Below are positions 55,076 through 62,617 of a DNA stretch of 64,000 nucleotides, in pieces. How positions within the stretch are numbered: the first letter of the stretch is position 1; each line of letters opens with the position of its first letter. The position numbers and the translations under genes were made by a program. This DNA is from Alcaligenaceae bacterium (GTDB taxonomy: Bacteria > Pseudomonadota > Gammaproteobacteria > Burkholderiales > Burkholderiaceae_B): positions 293,168-357,167 of the forward strand of contig JACCER010000002.1 in the NCBI GenBank assembly GCA_013416445.1. The letters are read 5' to 3'. Under the pieces are notes generated by a model. That model did no database searches. It had not been told where the DNA came from and worked only from the letters and a program-made list of their open reading frames with translations.

Positions 55076-56468
55076 AGAACCCCCGTTTGGGTGCGCTGTT
55101 GGGTTTGGCGTCGGCAGCAGCCAGGACGGCTGCAAGCTCTTTCTGGTCGGCATCGAGAAACCGCGAATGCTGGCCTTGGAACACAAGGTGCGCCACGCCC
55201 AGCGGCCCCATACGCTGCTTGCGAATCAGGATTTCGGCGTAACCGCGCAAGGGCGAATTCGGGTTGTAGTAATCATCTCGGTAGGCCATCAGCACCACGT
55301 CGGCGTCTTGCTCAATCGCGCCAGATTCGCGTAGGTCGCTCATCATCGGGCGCTTATCGGGGCGGCTTTCCACTGCACGGGAAAGTTGGCTCAACAGGAC
55401 GATGGGGCAACCAAGCTCCCGCGCCAGCAATTTCAGCGACCGCGTGATACCGCCAAGCTCTTCATTCCGGGTCGATCCGTCGCCGCGCATCAACTGCAAA
55501 TAATCGATGACGAGAACGCTCAGGCTGCCGTGTCGCTGTTTCACCTTGCGCGCCGCCAGGCGAATACGGGCCACGCTTGCCATAGCCGGATCGTCAGCGA
55601 CAATCAGGCGTTGGTCTTGCAGTCTCGCCAGCGAACCACTAAGCCGGGTGAAGTCTTCGCTGTCGAGAGCACCAGAGCGCATTCGCTGGGTGTCAATGCC
55701 GCCGAAGCGGGCCACGCTGCGCTCGGCAAGTTGCGCCGCCGACATTTCCAGACTCACCACGAACGCCGTTCCGCCGGCCACTGCGACGTTTTCGGCGATG
55801 TTCACGGCCAATGTGGTTTTGCCCATCGATGGCCTACCGGCGACGATAATCAGGTCGCCAGGCTGAAGGCCGGATGTCAGGCGGTCAAGGTCGCCGAAGC
55901 CGGTGGCCTGCCCAGATATCGAACCGCCACGGTCAACACGCGCCTGAAGCTCATCCAGCAGGCCGGGCAACAGTTCACCGACTGTCTGCGGATCATGTCC
56001 AGCGGCCCGCGTGTCAGCCAGAGCCATTGCTTCGCCCGTCACCCGCTCGACCAGTTCACCAGGCGCAACGTCAGCACCGCCAGCAAGGGCAGCAATGCGG
56101 TTTCCAAACGACATCACGTCGCGGCGGACACGATGACCGCGTACGATTTCAGCGTACCGGCGGATATTGGCCGCTGATGGCGTGTTATGTGCCAGGGCGT
56201 TCAGGTAAGGTAGCCCGCCAACTTGGTCGGTATCGCCGCCGGCTTGCAGTGCCGTGTATACCGTCACCACATCGGCGGGTTCCCCCCGGTCGAGCATGGC
56301 GGCGACGGTGCCGAAAATTCGGCGATTGTCGGCACGGTAGAAGTCGCCCTCGGCAAGCTGGCCGTCCAGACGCTCCCACGCTCTGTTATCCAGCAGCAGG
56401 CCGCCAAGTACGGATTGCTCGGCTTCGACCGAATGCGGTGGGATGTTCAGATTGTTGTCGTGGTTCAT
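55068..56468 (-). CDS. Replicative DNA helicase, DnaB family
   Basis: A 466-residue DnaB-like helicase. The N-terminal domain begins IPPHSVEAEQSVLGGLL, and the RecA-type core has Walker A GRPSMGKTT (211-219), Walker B LVIDYLQLM and the arginine-finger region. Chromosomal DnaB is usually elsewhere, so this is the element's own copy for its replication. GGAG precedes the ATG. Four-base overlap (ATGA) with the replication organizer gene upstream. Confidence 0.9.
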   Translation of the reverse strand: MNHDNNLNIPPHSVEAEQSVLGGLLLDNRAWERLDGQLAEGDFYRADNRRIFGTVAAMLDRGEPADVVTVYTALQAGGDTDQVGGLPYLNALAHNTPSAANIRRYAEIVRGHRVRRDVMSFGNRIAALAGGADVAPGELVERVTGEAMALADTRAAGHDPQTVGELLPGLLDELQARVDRGGSISGQATGFGDLDRLTSGLQPGDLIIVAGRPSMGKTTLAVNIAENVAVAGGTAFVVSLEMSAAQLAERSVARFGGIDTQRMRSGALDSEDFTRLSGSLARLQDQRLIVADDPAMASVARIRLAARKVKQRHGSLSVLVIDYLQLMRGDGSTRNEELGGITRSLKLLARELGCPIVLLSQLSRAVESRPDKRPMMSDLRESGAIEQDADVVLMAYRDDYYNPNSPLRGYAEILIRKQRMGPLGVAHLVFQGQHSRFLDADQKELAAVLAAADAKPNSAPKRGFYG

Positions 56469-57265
56469 GCTGCACTCCGGTGATACTTGCCCTCGATGGT
56501 CTTTGCAAAGTTCTGCGGCGAAACCAGCCAATCAAGGCCAACGACAAAGGGTTCGCGCCCATCCCGTGCCATAACACGGCCCGTCAGAAACTCGGAGTCT
56601 GCGCAATAGGTGAAGAATCGCCGCCACCAGTCCAGCGATTGGCGCTCTCCTGCTTCTCGCCAACGTGCTTGCAGGTGCTTACGGCGAGCGCCGTTCCAAA
56701 CGCGGACTTGCGTACCGGTCGGCAGCATCTCGTGATAGAGGGCGATGATTTCCTGATGCGGGCAATCAGGATTCGCATTTCTGTCCAGCGAAACAATCGC
56801 GTCGTCAGCCCCGCTGGCGACTACTACCTCTTTAGAGGTAGTTGAATCAGGAATCAGGAATCCGGAATCAGGAATCAGCCCGGCTCGTTCCGGTAAAGGC
56901 GATGCATCGCACGATACCGGCACCGTGCTTGTATGGTGCTGGCCCGGTGCTGGTATGGTGCTGTTCGCTTCCTTCACATGGGGATTCTGGTGCTTGTTGA
57001 AGTTGGTGATCTGAATGAACCGCTCTTCGCCCACCCCGTACCGCTGGATGAAATCGCGCTTTTGCAAGGCGTCCAGCAGTCCATCCACGTCCGCATCATC
57101 GTAGGGCAGCACTTCGGCCTTGATGCGGCGGTGGCGGTCTTCCAAGCGCCCCTGTCTGTCGGCAAGCGTCCACAGGCCGATGAATAGCAGCCGCCCCAAT
57201 GGTTCGATATCGGCCAGCACGTCGTTGGTGAAGAATGCGGGCTTGATGTTCCTAGAACGCGCCAT
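56465..57265 (-). CDS. Phage replisome organizer-like protein
   Basis: A 266-residue protein that begins MARSRNIKPAFFTNDVLAD and continues LLFIGLWTLADRQGRLEDR, the N-terminal domain of phage replication initiator/organizer proteins (DnaD-like loader class). The C-terminal part has a DnaT/DnaD-like Trp-rich helix region (SLDWWRRFFTYC). The linker contains a short repeat coding PDSGFLIPDS (DNA at about 56845-56880). Directly upstream of, and coupled to, the DnaB-like helicase, so it probably loads it at the element's origin. Confidence 0.8.
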   Translation of the reverse strand: MARSRNIKPAFFTNDVLADIEPLGRLLFIGLWTLADRQGRLEDRHRRIKAEVLPYDDADVDGLLDALQKRDFIQRYGVGEERFIQITNFNKHQNPHVKEANSTIPAPGQHHTSTVPVSCDASPLPERAGLIPDSGFLIPDSTTSKEVVVASGADDAIVSLDRNANPDCPHQEIIALYHEMLPTGTQVRVWNGARRKHLQARWREAGERQSLDWWRRFFTYCADSEFLTGRVMARDGREPFVVGLDWLVSPQNFAKTIEGKYHRSAA

Positions 57266-57395
57266 CACGCCTCCCCAGCGCACTCAGGACGGCTACCGCC
57301 CATTCATGCACAAGCCCGGCAGACGGTCGCCTGGTTGCCGCCAGGCATGCGGCGACAGCATGCGCATGCCGCCAAAGATTTGCTTTCTCAGCCAT
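57252..57395 (-). CDS. Small hypothetical element protein
   Basis: A 47-residue protein, MAEKANLWRHAHAVAAC..., ending GRRDGAF. It has GGAGGG 9 bases before ATG 57395 and overlaps the neighbouring genes by 8 bases at its start and 14 at its end, as expected for a packed phage-like operon. Function unknown. Confidence 0.55.
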   Translation of the reverse strand: MAEKANLWRHAHAVAACLAATRRPSAGLVHEWAVAVLSALGRRDGAF

Positions 57396-57741
57396 GCCAG
57401 ATACCCTCCCGCCGTGCCCAATCCAGCACGGCTCGGCGGTCTGCTGGGGAAAGGCTGTATCGTCCAGGCCGGCAGGTCTTGCCGTCGCGGTCTACAGCTT
57501 TCAGGCGCTCGCAAGGGATATCAAGACCCTTGAACCGCAGCCCGAACACCAGGTCGGGGGCGTTTGATGTTCCCGTTATGCGATCCAGCTCTTCACGCAT
57601 AACGGGGCGATCAATCAGCACCGATAACGCGCGAAGCTCTCGGGAATTTCGTGTACCGGCGAAACGGCGAGTGGTAGAATTGGCTGCCCGCCTGCCAGCG
57701 ACAGCCCCGCCCGATGCGGGGTCTTTCTTTTGGCCGCTCAT
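57388..57741 (-). CDS. Hypothetical element protein
   Basis: A 117-residue protein. The C-terminal part has two helix-rich segments, LSVLIDRPVMREELDRITG (winged-helix-like) and a basic tail CRPGRYSLSPADRRAVLDW. This resembles small phage DNA-binding/replication accessory proteins, but I cannot name it. Start at 57741 overlaps the previous stop (TGATG). Confidence 0.6.
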   Translation of the reverse strand: MSGQKKDPASGGAVAGRRAANSTTRRFAGTRNSRELRALSVLIDRPVMREELDRITGTSNAPDLVFGLRFKGLDIPCERLKAVDRDGKTCRPGRYSLSPADRRAVLDWARREGIWHG

Positions 57742-57929
57742 CACTCGATGCCGCCTTCAGTTGGCGCGGCTTCCGCAGCAGGCCACGCAAGGCGGCCATT
57801 GGGCAAGCGGATGGGGCGCAACCCCTGATAGTGCCCATCCCTGCAATAGGCGGAACGGACGCTCTCGGGCTTCACCATGAACTGGGCGGCGAGTTGGTTG
57901 GTGCTGAGACCGGGGGTATTTGTATGCAT
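57741..57929 (-). CDS. Small helix-turn-helix protein
   Basis: A 62-residue protein, MHTNTPGLSTNQLAAQF, then MVKPESVRSAYCRDGHY and GLRPIRLPNGRLAWP, a compact winged-helix like phage regulatory or excisionase-type proteins. It is the first gene of the long leftward operon. The start at ATG 57929 is preferred over an in-frame TTG nine bases earlier. Confidence 0.65.
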   Translation of the reverse strand: MHTNTPGLSTNQLAAQFMVKPESVRSAYCRDGHYQGLRPIRLPNGRLAWPAAEAAPTEGGIE

Positions 57930-57971
57930 GGCAATCAATCCAAAACAATGGGAGTGATGCCACTATTGCCC

Positions 57972-57999
57972 AAAAAAAACCCGACTTTCGAAAGACGGG
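57972..57999 (-). terminator. Terminator after the 58044-58856 gene
   Basis: Near-perfect 20-base palindrome (57980-57999, one mismatch) followed on the minus strand by eight T (complement of 57972-57979). It separates the cargo-like gene from the operon that starts at 57929. Confidence 0.8.
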
Positions 58000-58000
58000 A

Positions 58001-58042
58001 AAGCCGGGAATGAATACGGGAAAGCCGGGAGTGAATACGGGA
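58001..58042. repeat. Two tandem 21-bp repeats
   Basis: AAGCCGGGAATGAATACGGGA at 58001-58021 is repeated with one change at 58022-58042, between the terminator and the stop of the 58044 gene. Confidence 0.75.
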
Positions 58043-58043
58043 A

Positions 58044-58856
58044 CTACTTCGCTTTTTTGTACCTCGCTCTTAGCGATTTGATGCTGTTCTGCAAGGTTTT
58101 CAGTTGCGTGTCCGACTCTTCACCGGAAGTGTTTCCCCAATAAATAGTGCTTCCATCGACTCTTCGTATATGGCCGCTTTCATCGCTCTTGCCAAGGAAG
58201 TCAAATAGCTTCGATGCGCTAGCATCAGGTGAAATCTTGCCGGAATCCCAGGCTCCAAATATCGCCCGATGAAGATTTATCGTATTCCCTTCCGGGATAG
58301 TCACCTTATCGTCAGCACTGCTTTTACCCTGCACGCCACGGGGCGTCGTCAGGGTTTCGCCATGGCTGCTATCAACTATCCAGCCCATGCCATGCGCCCA
58401 CTCGAAAAAATCCGAGGCGACAAGCGTTTTCTGGCCACATTGATCTTCCACTGTTTGAGGGGTCTTCCCGTCGAACTTGGACAGTCTCTCAAAATCATGA
58501 AAGTGCTGCTCTATTCTCATCAGCCTCTCAAGGCAATCTTTCAATTTGAAATTCAATGCCGCCTGTCGATAAATCGCAACTCGTTCCAAGGTATCCATGT
58601 GCGACATATAGGGGCAAACACCCTCAGAAAACGCCAATAGGTGGATCAATCGATACACCCCGTTTTTGTCGATTCTCTTTCCCCAGCCTGCGCTCAAAAA
58701 CCCCGAATCCTCCATAACGATTCTTGCCGAATTTAAGGCTGCCTCTTCCCTGGCGCGCGCTTCCGCTTGCTCTTTGCGCCACTTGGCGTCTTCCGCAGCC
58801 CGTGCTCTGTCTTCGTCCTTGAGCCGGTAAAGGGTTGTGCGTAAGTCATAGGTCAT
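58044..58856 (-). CDS. Unknown protein, possible cargo gene
   Basis: A 270-residue protein starting MTYDLRTTLYRLKDEDRAR. Residues about 18-45 are a charged coiled coil; the rest (FHDFERLSKFDGKTPQTV, DFFEWAHGMGWIVDSSHGE) is globular without a recognised motif. Its DNA is less G/C-rich than the neighbouring replication genes. It lies between the integrase/HigBA side and the operon, with its own terminator, the position where satellites often carry anti-phage cargo. Function unknown. Confidence 0.65.
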   Translation of the reverse strand: MTYDLRTTLYRLKDEDRARAAEDAKWRKEQAEARAREEAALNSARIVMEDSGFLSAGWGKRIDKNGVYRLIHLLAFSEGVCPYMSHMDTLERVAIYRQAALNFKLKDCLERLMRIEQHFHDFERLSKFDGKTPQTVEDQCGQKTLVASDFFEWAHGMGWIVDSSHGETLTTPRGVQGKSSADDKVTIPEGNTINLHRAIFGAWDSGKISPDASASKLFDFLGKSDESGHIRRVDGSTIYWGNTSGEESDTQLKTLQNSIKSLRARYKKAK

Positions 58857-58964
58857 CGTGTAGTCCTGCACAGTCCATAAAATTAGGTGCCAGCACCAGG
58901 CCGGTGGACTTGTCCGGCTTTTCGCCCCGTCGGGCTAGGTGCTGGCGTAAAACGCTTGAAATCG

Positions 58965-59249
58965 TCAAGCCGTTGCCGCTGTCAGCTTGATAACGGTGCG
59001 GCTGCCCGTCGCCTCGGCATATCGCGTGAGCGTTCGCATTGACGGCATGGTGCGGCCGCTTTCCAGTCTGGCGATGGTGGATTGCGTGGTGTGCATCCGC
59101 CTGGCTATTTCGTCTTGAGTCAGACCGGCCCGAACGCGGGCGGCGATCAGTTCACGGGCAATGGCAAACTCCGGGGCTTGTGCCTCGTATTCGGCCCGCG
59201 TTTCGGGGTCAGCCAACAAGCGGGCTTTCAGTTTGGATAGATCAGTCAT
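58965..59249 (-). CDS. higA: HigA-type antitoxin, XRE family
   Basis: A 94-residue protein with an N-terminal helical part (MTDLSKLKARLLADPETR) and an XRE helix-turn-helix (LTQDEIARRMHTTQSTIARLE). Its ATG (59249) overlaps the toxin stop by 8 bases, with CGGAG upstream. It should bind HigB and repress its own promoter. Confidence 0.85.
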   Translation of the reverse strand: MTDLSKLKARLLADPETRAEYEAQAPEFAIARELIAARVRAGLTQDEIARRMHTTQSTIARLESGRTMPSMRTLTRYAEATGSRTVIKLTAATA

Positions 59250-59568
59250 CGTTAAGGCTCCGTAATCGCTCGTACGCGATTTCAATGTTCTTACGCGGCG
59301 TCCTCTGTGTTTTCTTGATGAACACATGCAGCACCATCAGCAACTTACCGGTACGCGCCACATACAGCGCTCGGGCGATACCATCGCGCCCGGTCATGCG
59401 CATTTCCCACAGCTTGCCTTCCAGGTGCCGGACATGGGGCATTCCGACATTCTGCGGCCCCAGCTCTTCCAGCAACTCGGATATATGCAAGAACCGCGCT
59501 TGCATATCGACGGGCATTTCCATCAGTTCATCTTCCGCTATGGGTAGCAGCTCTACACGCCACATCAT
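59242..59568 (-). CDS. higB: HigB/RelE-type toxin, phage Gp49-like
   Basis: A 108-residue RelE-superfamily protein of the Gp49-like type (PF05973): RVELLPIAEDELMEMP, HLEGKLWEMRMTGRDGIAR and VLHVFIKKTQRTPRKNIEIA. Such toxins cut mRNA on the ribosome. Toxin-first order is the HigBA arrangement. It lies next to the integrase and would stabilise the element. Confidence 0.88.
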   Translation of the reverse strand: MMWRVELLPIAEDELMEMPVDMQARFLHISELLEELGPQNVGMPHVRHLEGKLWEMRMTGRDGIARALYVARTGKLLMVLHVFIKKTQRTPRKNIEIAYERLRSLNDD

Positions 59569-59585
59569 TATTTTATCTCTTTTTT

Positions 59586-59600
59586 GCTATAAATGATAGC
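59586..59600. promoter_or_regulatory. Palindrome at the higBA promoter
   Basis: GCTAT-AAATG-ATAGC, a perfect inverted repeat 18 bases upstream of the higB ATG, between higB and the integrase stop. A likely HigA operator. Confidence 0.55.
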
Positions 59601-59605
59601 TTTTG

Positions 59606-60985
59606 TCAGGCGGCGGTAACGGCTTTCGGCTTTTGGGCCTGCTCGGTTGGCTGCTCGATGCCGGCCTGTTCCAATATCCAGCGCTCATACTTGGCATGCC
59701 ACATTTGCAGCAGGTCGATTGGCCGCACACGGTAATGCTTTTCTGCCGTTGCGCTTGGCTTGTGGCCTTGAATCTGCGGAATGATTCCGGCGGGGATGTC
59801 AAACCATTGCGACAGGCTGCCGAAACTGCGGCGCAAGCCGTGTATCGAAACGTGCGGAAGACCCGCCAGCGTCAATACCCTGTCATGCGCTGCCCTGGGT
59901 TCCTGAATTCGCCCACTGGCAGCGGTAGGGCTACTGAAAACCCACTCGGAAGGCTCCCAATCCCTGCCCTTGCTCTTGAGTCGGGTTAGCTGGCGGACAT
60001 TCGGCGGCGTATCGTTCAGGCGCTTCAAATCCAACAACAGCGCGGCAACGTAGGGTGTCAACGGAATGATGCGCCTGCCGTCCACCTTGTCGGCAATGTC
60101 CATGCGATGCCACCTAAAGTCTATGTCTGCCCACTTCAGCGCGGCAATTTCCTCGCGGCGTGCCCCGGTCAGCAGCACAGTTTGCAGATAAGCGACCTGT
60201 ACCGGGTTCTCTAGCTTGCGTACCTGCTCAAACCATGACTTCAAATGCTGGCGCTCCAATGCGTCCTGCTTGGCATTTGCTGGCGGCACCTCGTCTTTGA
60301 CATCCTGCTTGGTACATGCGCCCGGTATGACGTGCTCGCGATATGCTGGGCGGCCTGCACACCAGTTCAGGAAGGCACGCAAGCGAACAAACGCAGCACG
60401 CGCTACCCCCGGCCTGTGTCGCTGCTGAACCAACCATTGCTCGACCGCATCGCTATCAATCTTGGATAGCGGCATTTGCAGTAGGCCATGCAGAGCGCCC
60501 GGTAGGGTCGTGTCGCCCTCGCCTGTCTTGCGCCCCCGGCTCTTTTGCTTTCCGCCAGGGCTACATAGGGCTTCATGGACTGATAGGCTTGCTGCCCCCC
60601 ACTTATTCGCACGGGCCTTCATGTATGCCTGCCAGGCGGTTATGGCTGGCTCTTGCAACTGTCTTGCCTTCTGGCGCTTGGCAACATCGGCGGCGGTGAC
60701 TTCGGCCTTCACGATGCGCGGATCACGACCGGCCCGGATCATTACCCGTATCTCGGCGGCTTTGTCTCGCGCTTCGGTAAGGTTCAGCGCTTCTGGGTCG
60801 CCAATAGTCACACGGATCGTTTTGCCGTCCAACTTGCCCTCGTAGACGTACCCCTTGTGTCCGGCGGCAGTCGCTCGCAAGGCCAGCCCCGGCATTTCGG
60901 AGTCGCGCAAGAAATCCTGATCCTTTCCTGCGGGGCAGGAAAAGCCATCAACCCTGCCCTGTGTGAGTTTGATTCGTGTCGCCAT
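59606..60985 (-). CDS. int: Tyrosine integrase of the tRNA-Thr element
   Basis: A 459-residue P4-type tyrosine recombinase. N-terminal DUF4102-like arm-binding region (LRDSEMPGLALRATAAG), then the catalytic residues in order: Arg in TGARREEIAALKW, HGLRR, GHKPSA and the nucleophile Tyr in EKHYRV. It would use the 48-bp tRNA-Thr repeat as att. Its start is 174 bases from attR. Its reading direction is into the element. Confidence 0.93.
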   Translation of the reverse strand: MATRIKLTQGRVDGFSCPAGKDQDFLRDSEMPGLALRATAAGHKGYVYEGKLDGKTIRVTIGDPEALNLTEARDKAAEIRVMIRAGRDPRIVKAEVTAADVAKRQKARQLQEPAITAWQAYMKARANKWGAASLSVHEALCSPGGKQKSRGRKTGEGDTTLPGALHGLLQMPLSKIDSDAVEQWLVQQRHRPGVARAAFVRLRAFLNWCAGRPAYREHVIPGACTKQDVKDEVPPANAKQDALERQHLKSWFEQVRKLENPVQVAYLQTVLLTGARREEIAALKWADIDFRWHRMDIADKVDGRRIIPLTPYVAALLLDLKRLNDTPPNVRQLTRLKSKGRDWEPSEWVFSSPTAASGRIQEPRAAHDRVLTLAGLPHVSIHGLRRSFGSLSQWFDIPAGIIPQIQGHKPSATAEKHYRVRPIDLLQMWHAKYERWILEQAGIEQPTEQAQKPKAVTAA

Positions 60986-61005
60986 CGCCGTTCCTGTGTA
61001 GACCC

Positions 61006-61025
61006 CATGTAGCCGCTATGTAGAC
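61006..61025 (+). repeat. Right arm-type repeat
   Basis: Near copy of 46836-46855 with two changes (CATGTAGCCGCT then ATGTAGAC), between the integrase start and attR. An additional TGTAGAC lies just before it at about 60997-61003. Confidence 0.55.
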
Positions 61026-61158
61026 CGAATGCTACCATTTCAATCAATCCAGATCAATTGTACAGAACAGCGATAATCTAGGTAAATTCTTATTAAATAA
61101 GGGTTTTATCTATTCAGATCAACCTAAATCAATGCCTCGAAAAACTCCGCTCCTTGTT

Positions 61159-61206
61159 ATTCGTAATGAGAAGGTCGAGGGTTCGATTCCTTTCATCGGC
61201 ACCAGT
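61159..61206 (+). repeat. attR of the tRNA-Thr element
   Basis: 48 bases identical to the 3' part of tRNA-Thr (46735-46782). It lacks the 5' half, so it does not encode a tRNA. Confidence 0.95.
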
Positions 61207-61208
61207 GT

Positions 61209-62408
61209 TTATGCGGCTTTGCGAGGTTTTCGCGCAGCCGCATTTTCTTTGCTGGGTAAATTTTGGGTAAGACGCCGCATTTGAGTGCGTCGAATCAGCG
61301 CATGCAAATCCAAGGTTTCAAACTCATCGCTAGGCTGGGTTATGAGTTCGAGCGCGCCGTAAACTTCCCGTAGCTGAGCAATTGCATAGTGGTCTGTCAT
61401 GTCGCCTGAACTATGCCAAAGGATTGCATCCTGTGTTCGTGACGATACCCCAGCGGCTCTGAGCCGCATTCCTACCGTATGGCGCAAGTCATGAACGCGC
61501 AAATCATCCATGCCGGCACGACTGCGCGCCTTTTGCCAGGCATTATTATTGATATGTTGCACCGGGCGATTACTGAACTTGCCTTTGCCGAGCGGCTTTG
61601 CATAGGTAAATACATAATCAGGATGCATGCCCCGTTGCGCATCAATTACACCTTGAGCAACTGAGTTGCAAATAATTATCCGATCCTGCTTGCGCCCTTT
61701 TACGTGCTCTCGAGGAACAACGAACACCGAGATCCACAAGTCTTTTTGAAGTTGAACCTGAGCTTCCCATTCCCATTGAAGGTTACACACCACCTTCTCC
61801 CGAACCCCACTATTCAACGAAAACAAAGTCATTGCTGATAAGTGCGCAGGTAGCTGATCAATTAGCCTGGGTTGTTCTGACCATGCAAGTGGCCGAGGCG
61901 GGCGTTTGTCATCCTCATTCAGCAACGTGATAGTGGGCGCCCTGTCCAGCCAGGTCAAACCGTTGTCAAACCTCCACTTACTGGCTGCTCGGTTGCAGAT
62001 TGCCCGCACAATCGCCAGGGTACGGTTAATCGTAGACGCTTGTAACTTTTGATTTTTCCGGGCCTCAATAAAATCCGCAATGGAATCCATGCATATCCGG
62101 TCGATTGTTAAAGAGCCATGCGTTGCGATAATAGGTTTCAGCATTGACGCTTCGTTTTCCCAGGAAGGCAGATTCTTTTCAGCTTGCTCCCTAATATACG
62201 TAGCCGCCGCCACGTCCAGCGTCACCAGGGGACGAACCCCTTGTGTGGTTTCTTCTTTAACCCGCTGCTTCTCGGTAATTAGGAAGTCCTCGGCCTCTTG
62301 GTGAGACTCGAAACCACGTTTTCGAATGCGCTGTCGCCTGTACGTGGTATCGACTTCGTACGTCCCGTTTTTTGACGGATAAATACTACTTTTTCTTGAA
62401 CGTCCCAT
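61209..62408 (-). CDS. Second tyrosine integrase
   Basis: A 399-residue tyrosine recombinase unlike the first one: NSGVREKVV (catalytic Arg), HDLRHTVGMRLR, LWHSSGDMTDHYA (His/Trp and nucleophile Tyr). Its stop codon is only two bases after attR. It has a basic N-terminus MGRSRKSSIY. It belongs to a second element beyond the tRNA-Thr island. Its start overlaps the excisionase-like gene by 130 bases, an unusual length. Confidence 0.9.
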   Translation of the reverse strand: MGRSRKSSIYPSKNGTYEVDTTYRRQRIRKRGFESHQEAEDFLITEKQRVKEETTQGVRPLVTLDVAAATYIREQAEKNLPSWENEASMLKPIIATHGSLTIDRICMDSIADFIEARKNQKLQASTINRTLAIVRAICNRAASKWRFDNGLTWLDRAPTITLLNEDDKRPPRPLAWSEQPRLIDQLPAHLSAMTLFSLNSGVREKVVCNLQWEWEAQVQLQKDLWISVFVVPREHVKGRKQDRIIICNSVAQGVIDAQRGMHPDYVFTYAKPLGKGKFSNRPVQHINNNAWQKARSRAGMDDLRVHDLRHTVGMRLRAAGVSSRTQDAILWHSSGDMTDHYAIAQLREVYGALELITQPSDEFETLDLHALIRRTQMRRLTQNLPSKENAAARKPRKAA

Positions 62409-62617
62409 GATGTGTTTCCTTCATTGGCACGCTCACTACCAGCCACCAGTTTATAACGACTCCAAGCGTTGTCCAGATCGATACGCTCATAGACAACAGA
62501 AGTACCTACTCTGACCGCCTTGTCTTTGAGCTCGGGAACTATATGGGCATAAAAGAAGCGCCGGCGCACGCCGAGGTACGCCATGGCTTCTTCGGTGTTG
62601 AAACAACGTTTTGTCAT
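62279..62617 (-). CDS. Excisionase-like winged-helix protein
   Basis: A 112-residue protein: MTKRCFNTEEAMAYLGV followed by RRRFFYAHIVPELKD, then VVYERIDLDNAWSRYK, the compact HTH_17-like layout of excisionases. The last 43 or so codons lie in the same DNA as the start of the integrase gene, in another frame. ATG 62617 is coupled to the preceding gene by a four-base overlap. Confidence 0.7.
   Translation of the reverse strand: MTKRCFNTEEAMAYLGVRRRFFYAHIVPELKDKAVRVGTSVVYERIDLDNAWSRYKLVAGSERANEGNTSWDVQEKVVFIRQKTGRTKSIPRTGDSAFENVVSSLTKRPRTS

Larger units (their letters stand above)
46735..61206. mobile_element. 14.4-kb integrative element in tRNA-Thr, phage-satellite-like
   Basis: Bounded by perfect 48-bp direct repeats (46735-46782 inside tRNA-Thr, and 61159-61206). 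It carries one tyrosine integrase, HigBA, four or more small DNA-binding proteins, a phage replication organizer plus DnaB-like helicase, a TerS-like protein and several unknowns, nearly all read leftward in a compact operon from 57929 to about 49205. Large terminase, portal, protease, capsid and tail genes are not seen. Size and gene set fit a phage-inducible chromosomal island type satellite better than a complete prophage or a conjugative element (no relaxase or type IV secretion). Confidence 0.85.

Noticed and set aside
46735..61206. Integrative conjugative element
   Set aside because: No relaxase, coupling protein or type IV secretion genes; replication and TerS-like genes point to a phage-type element.
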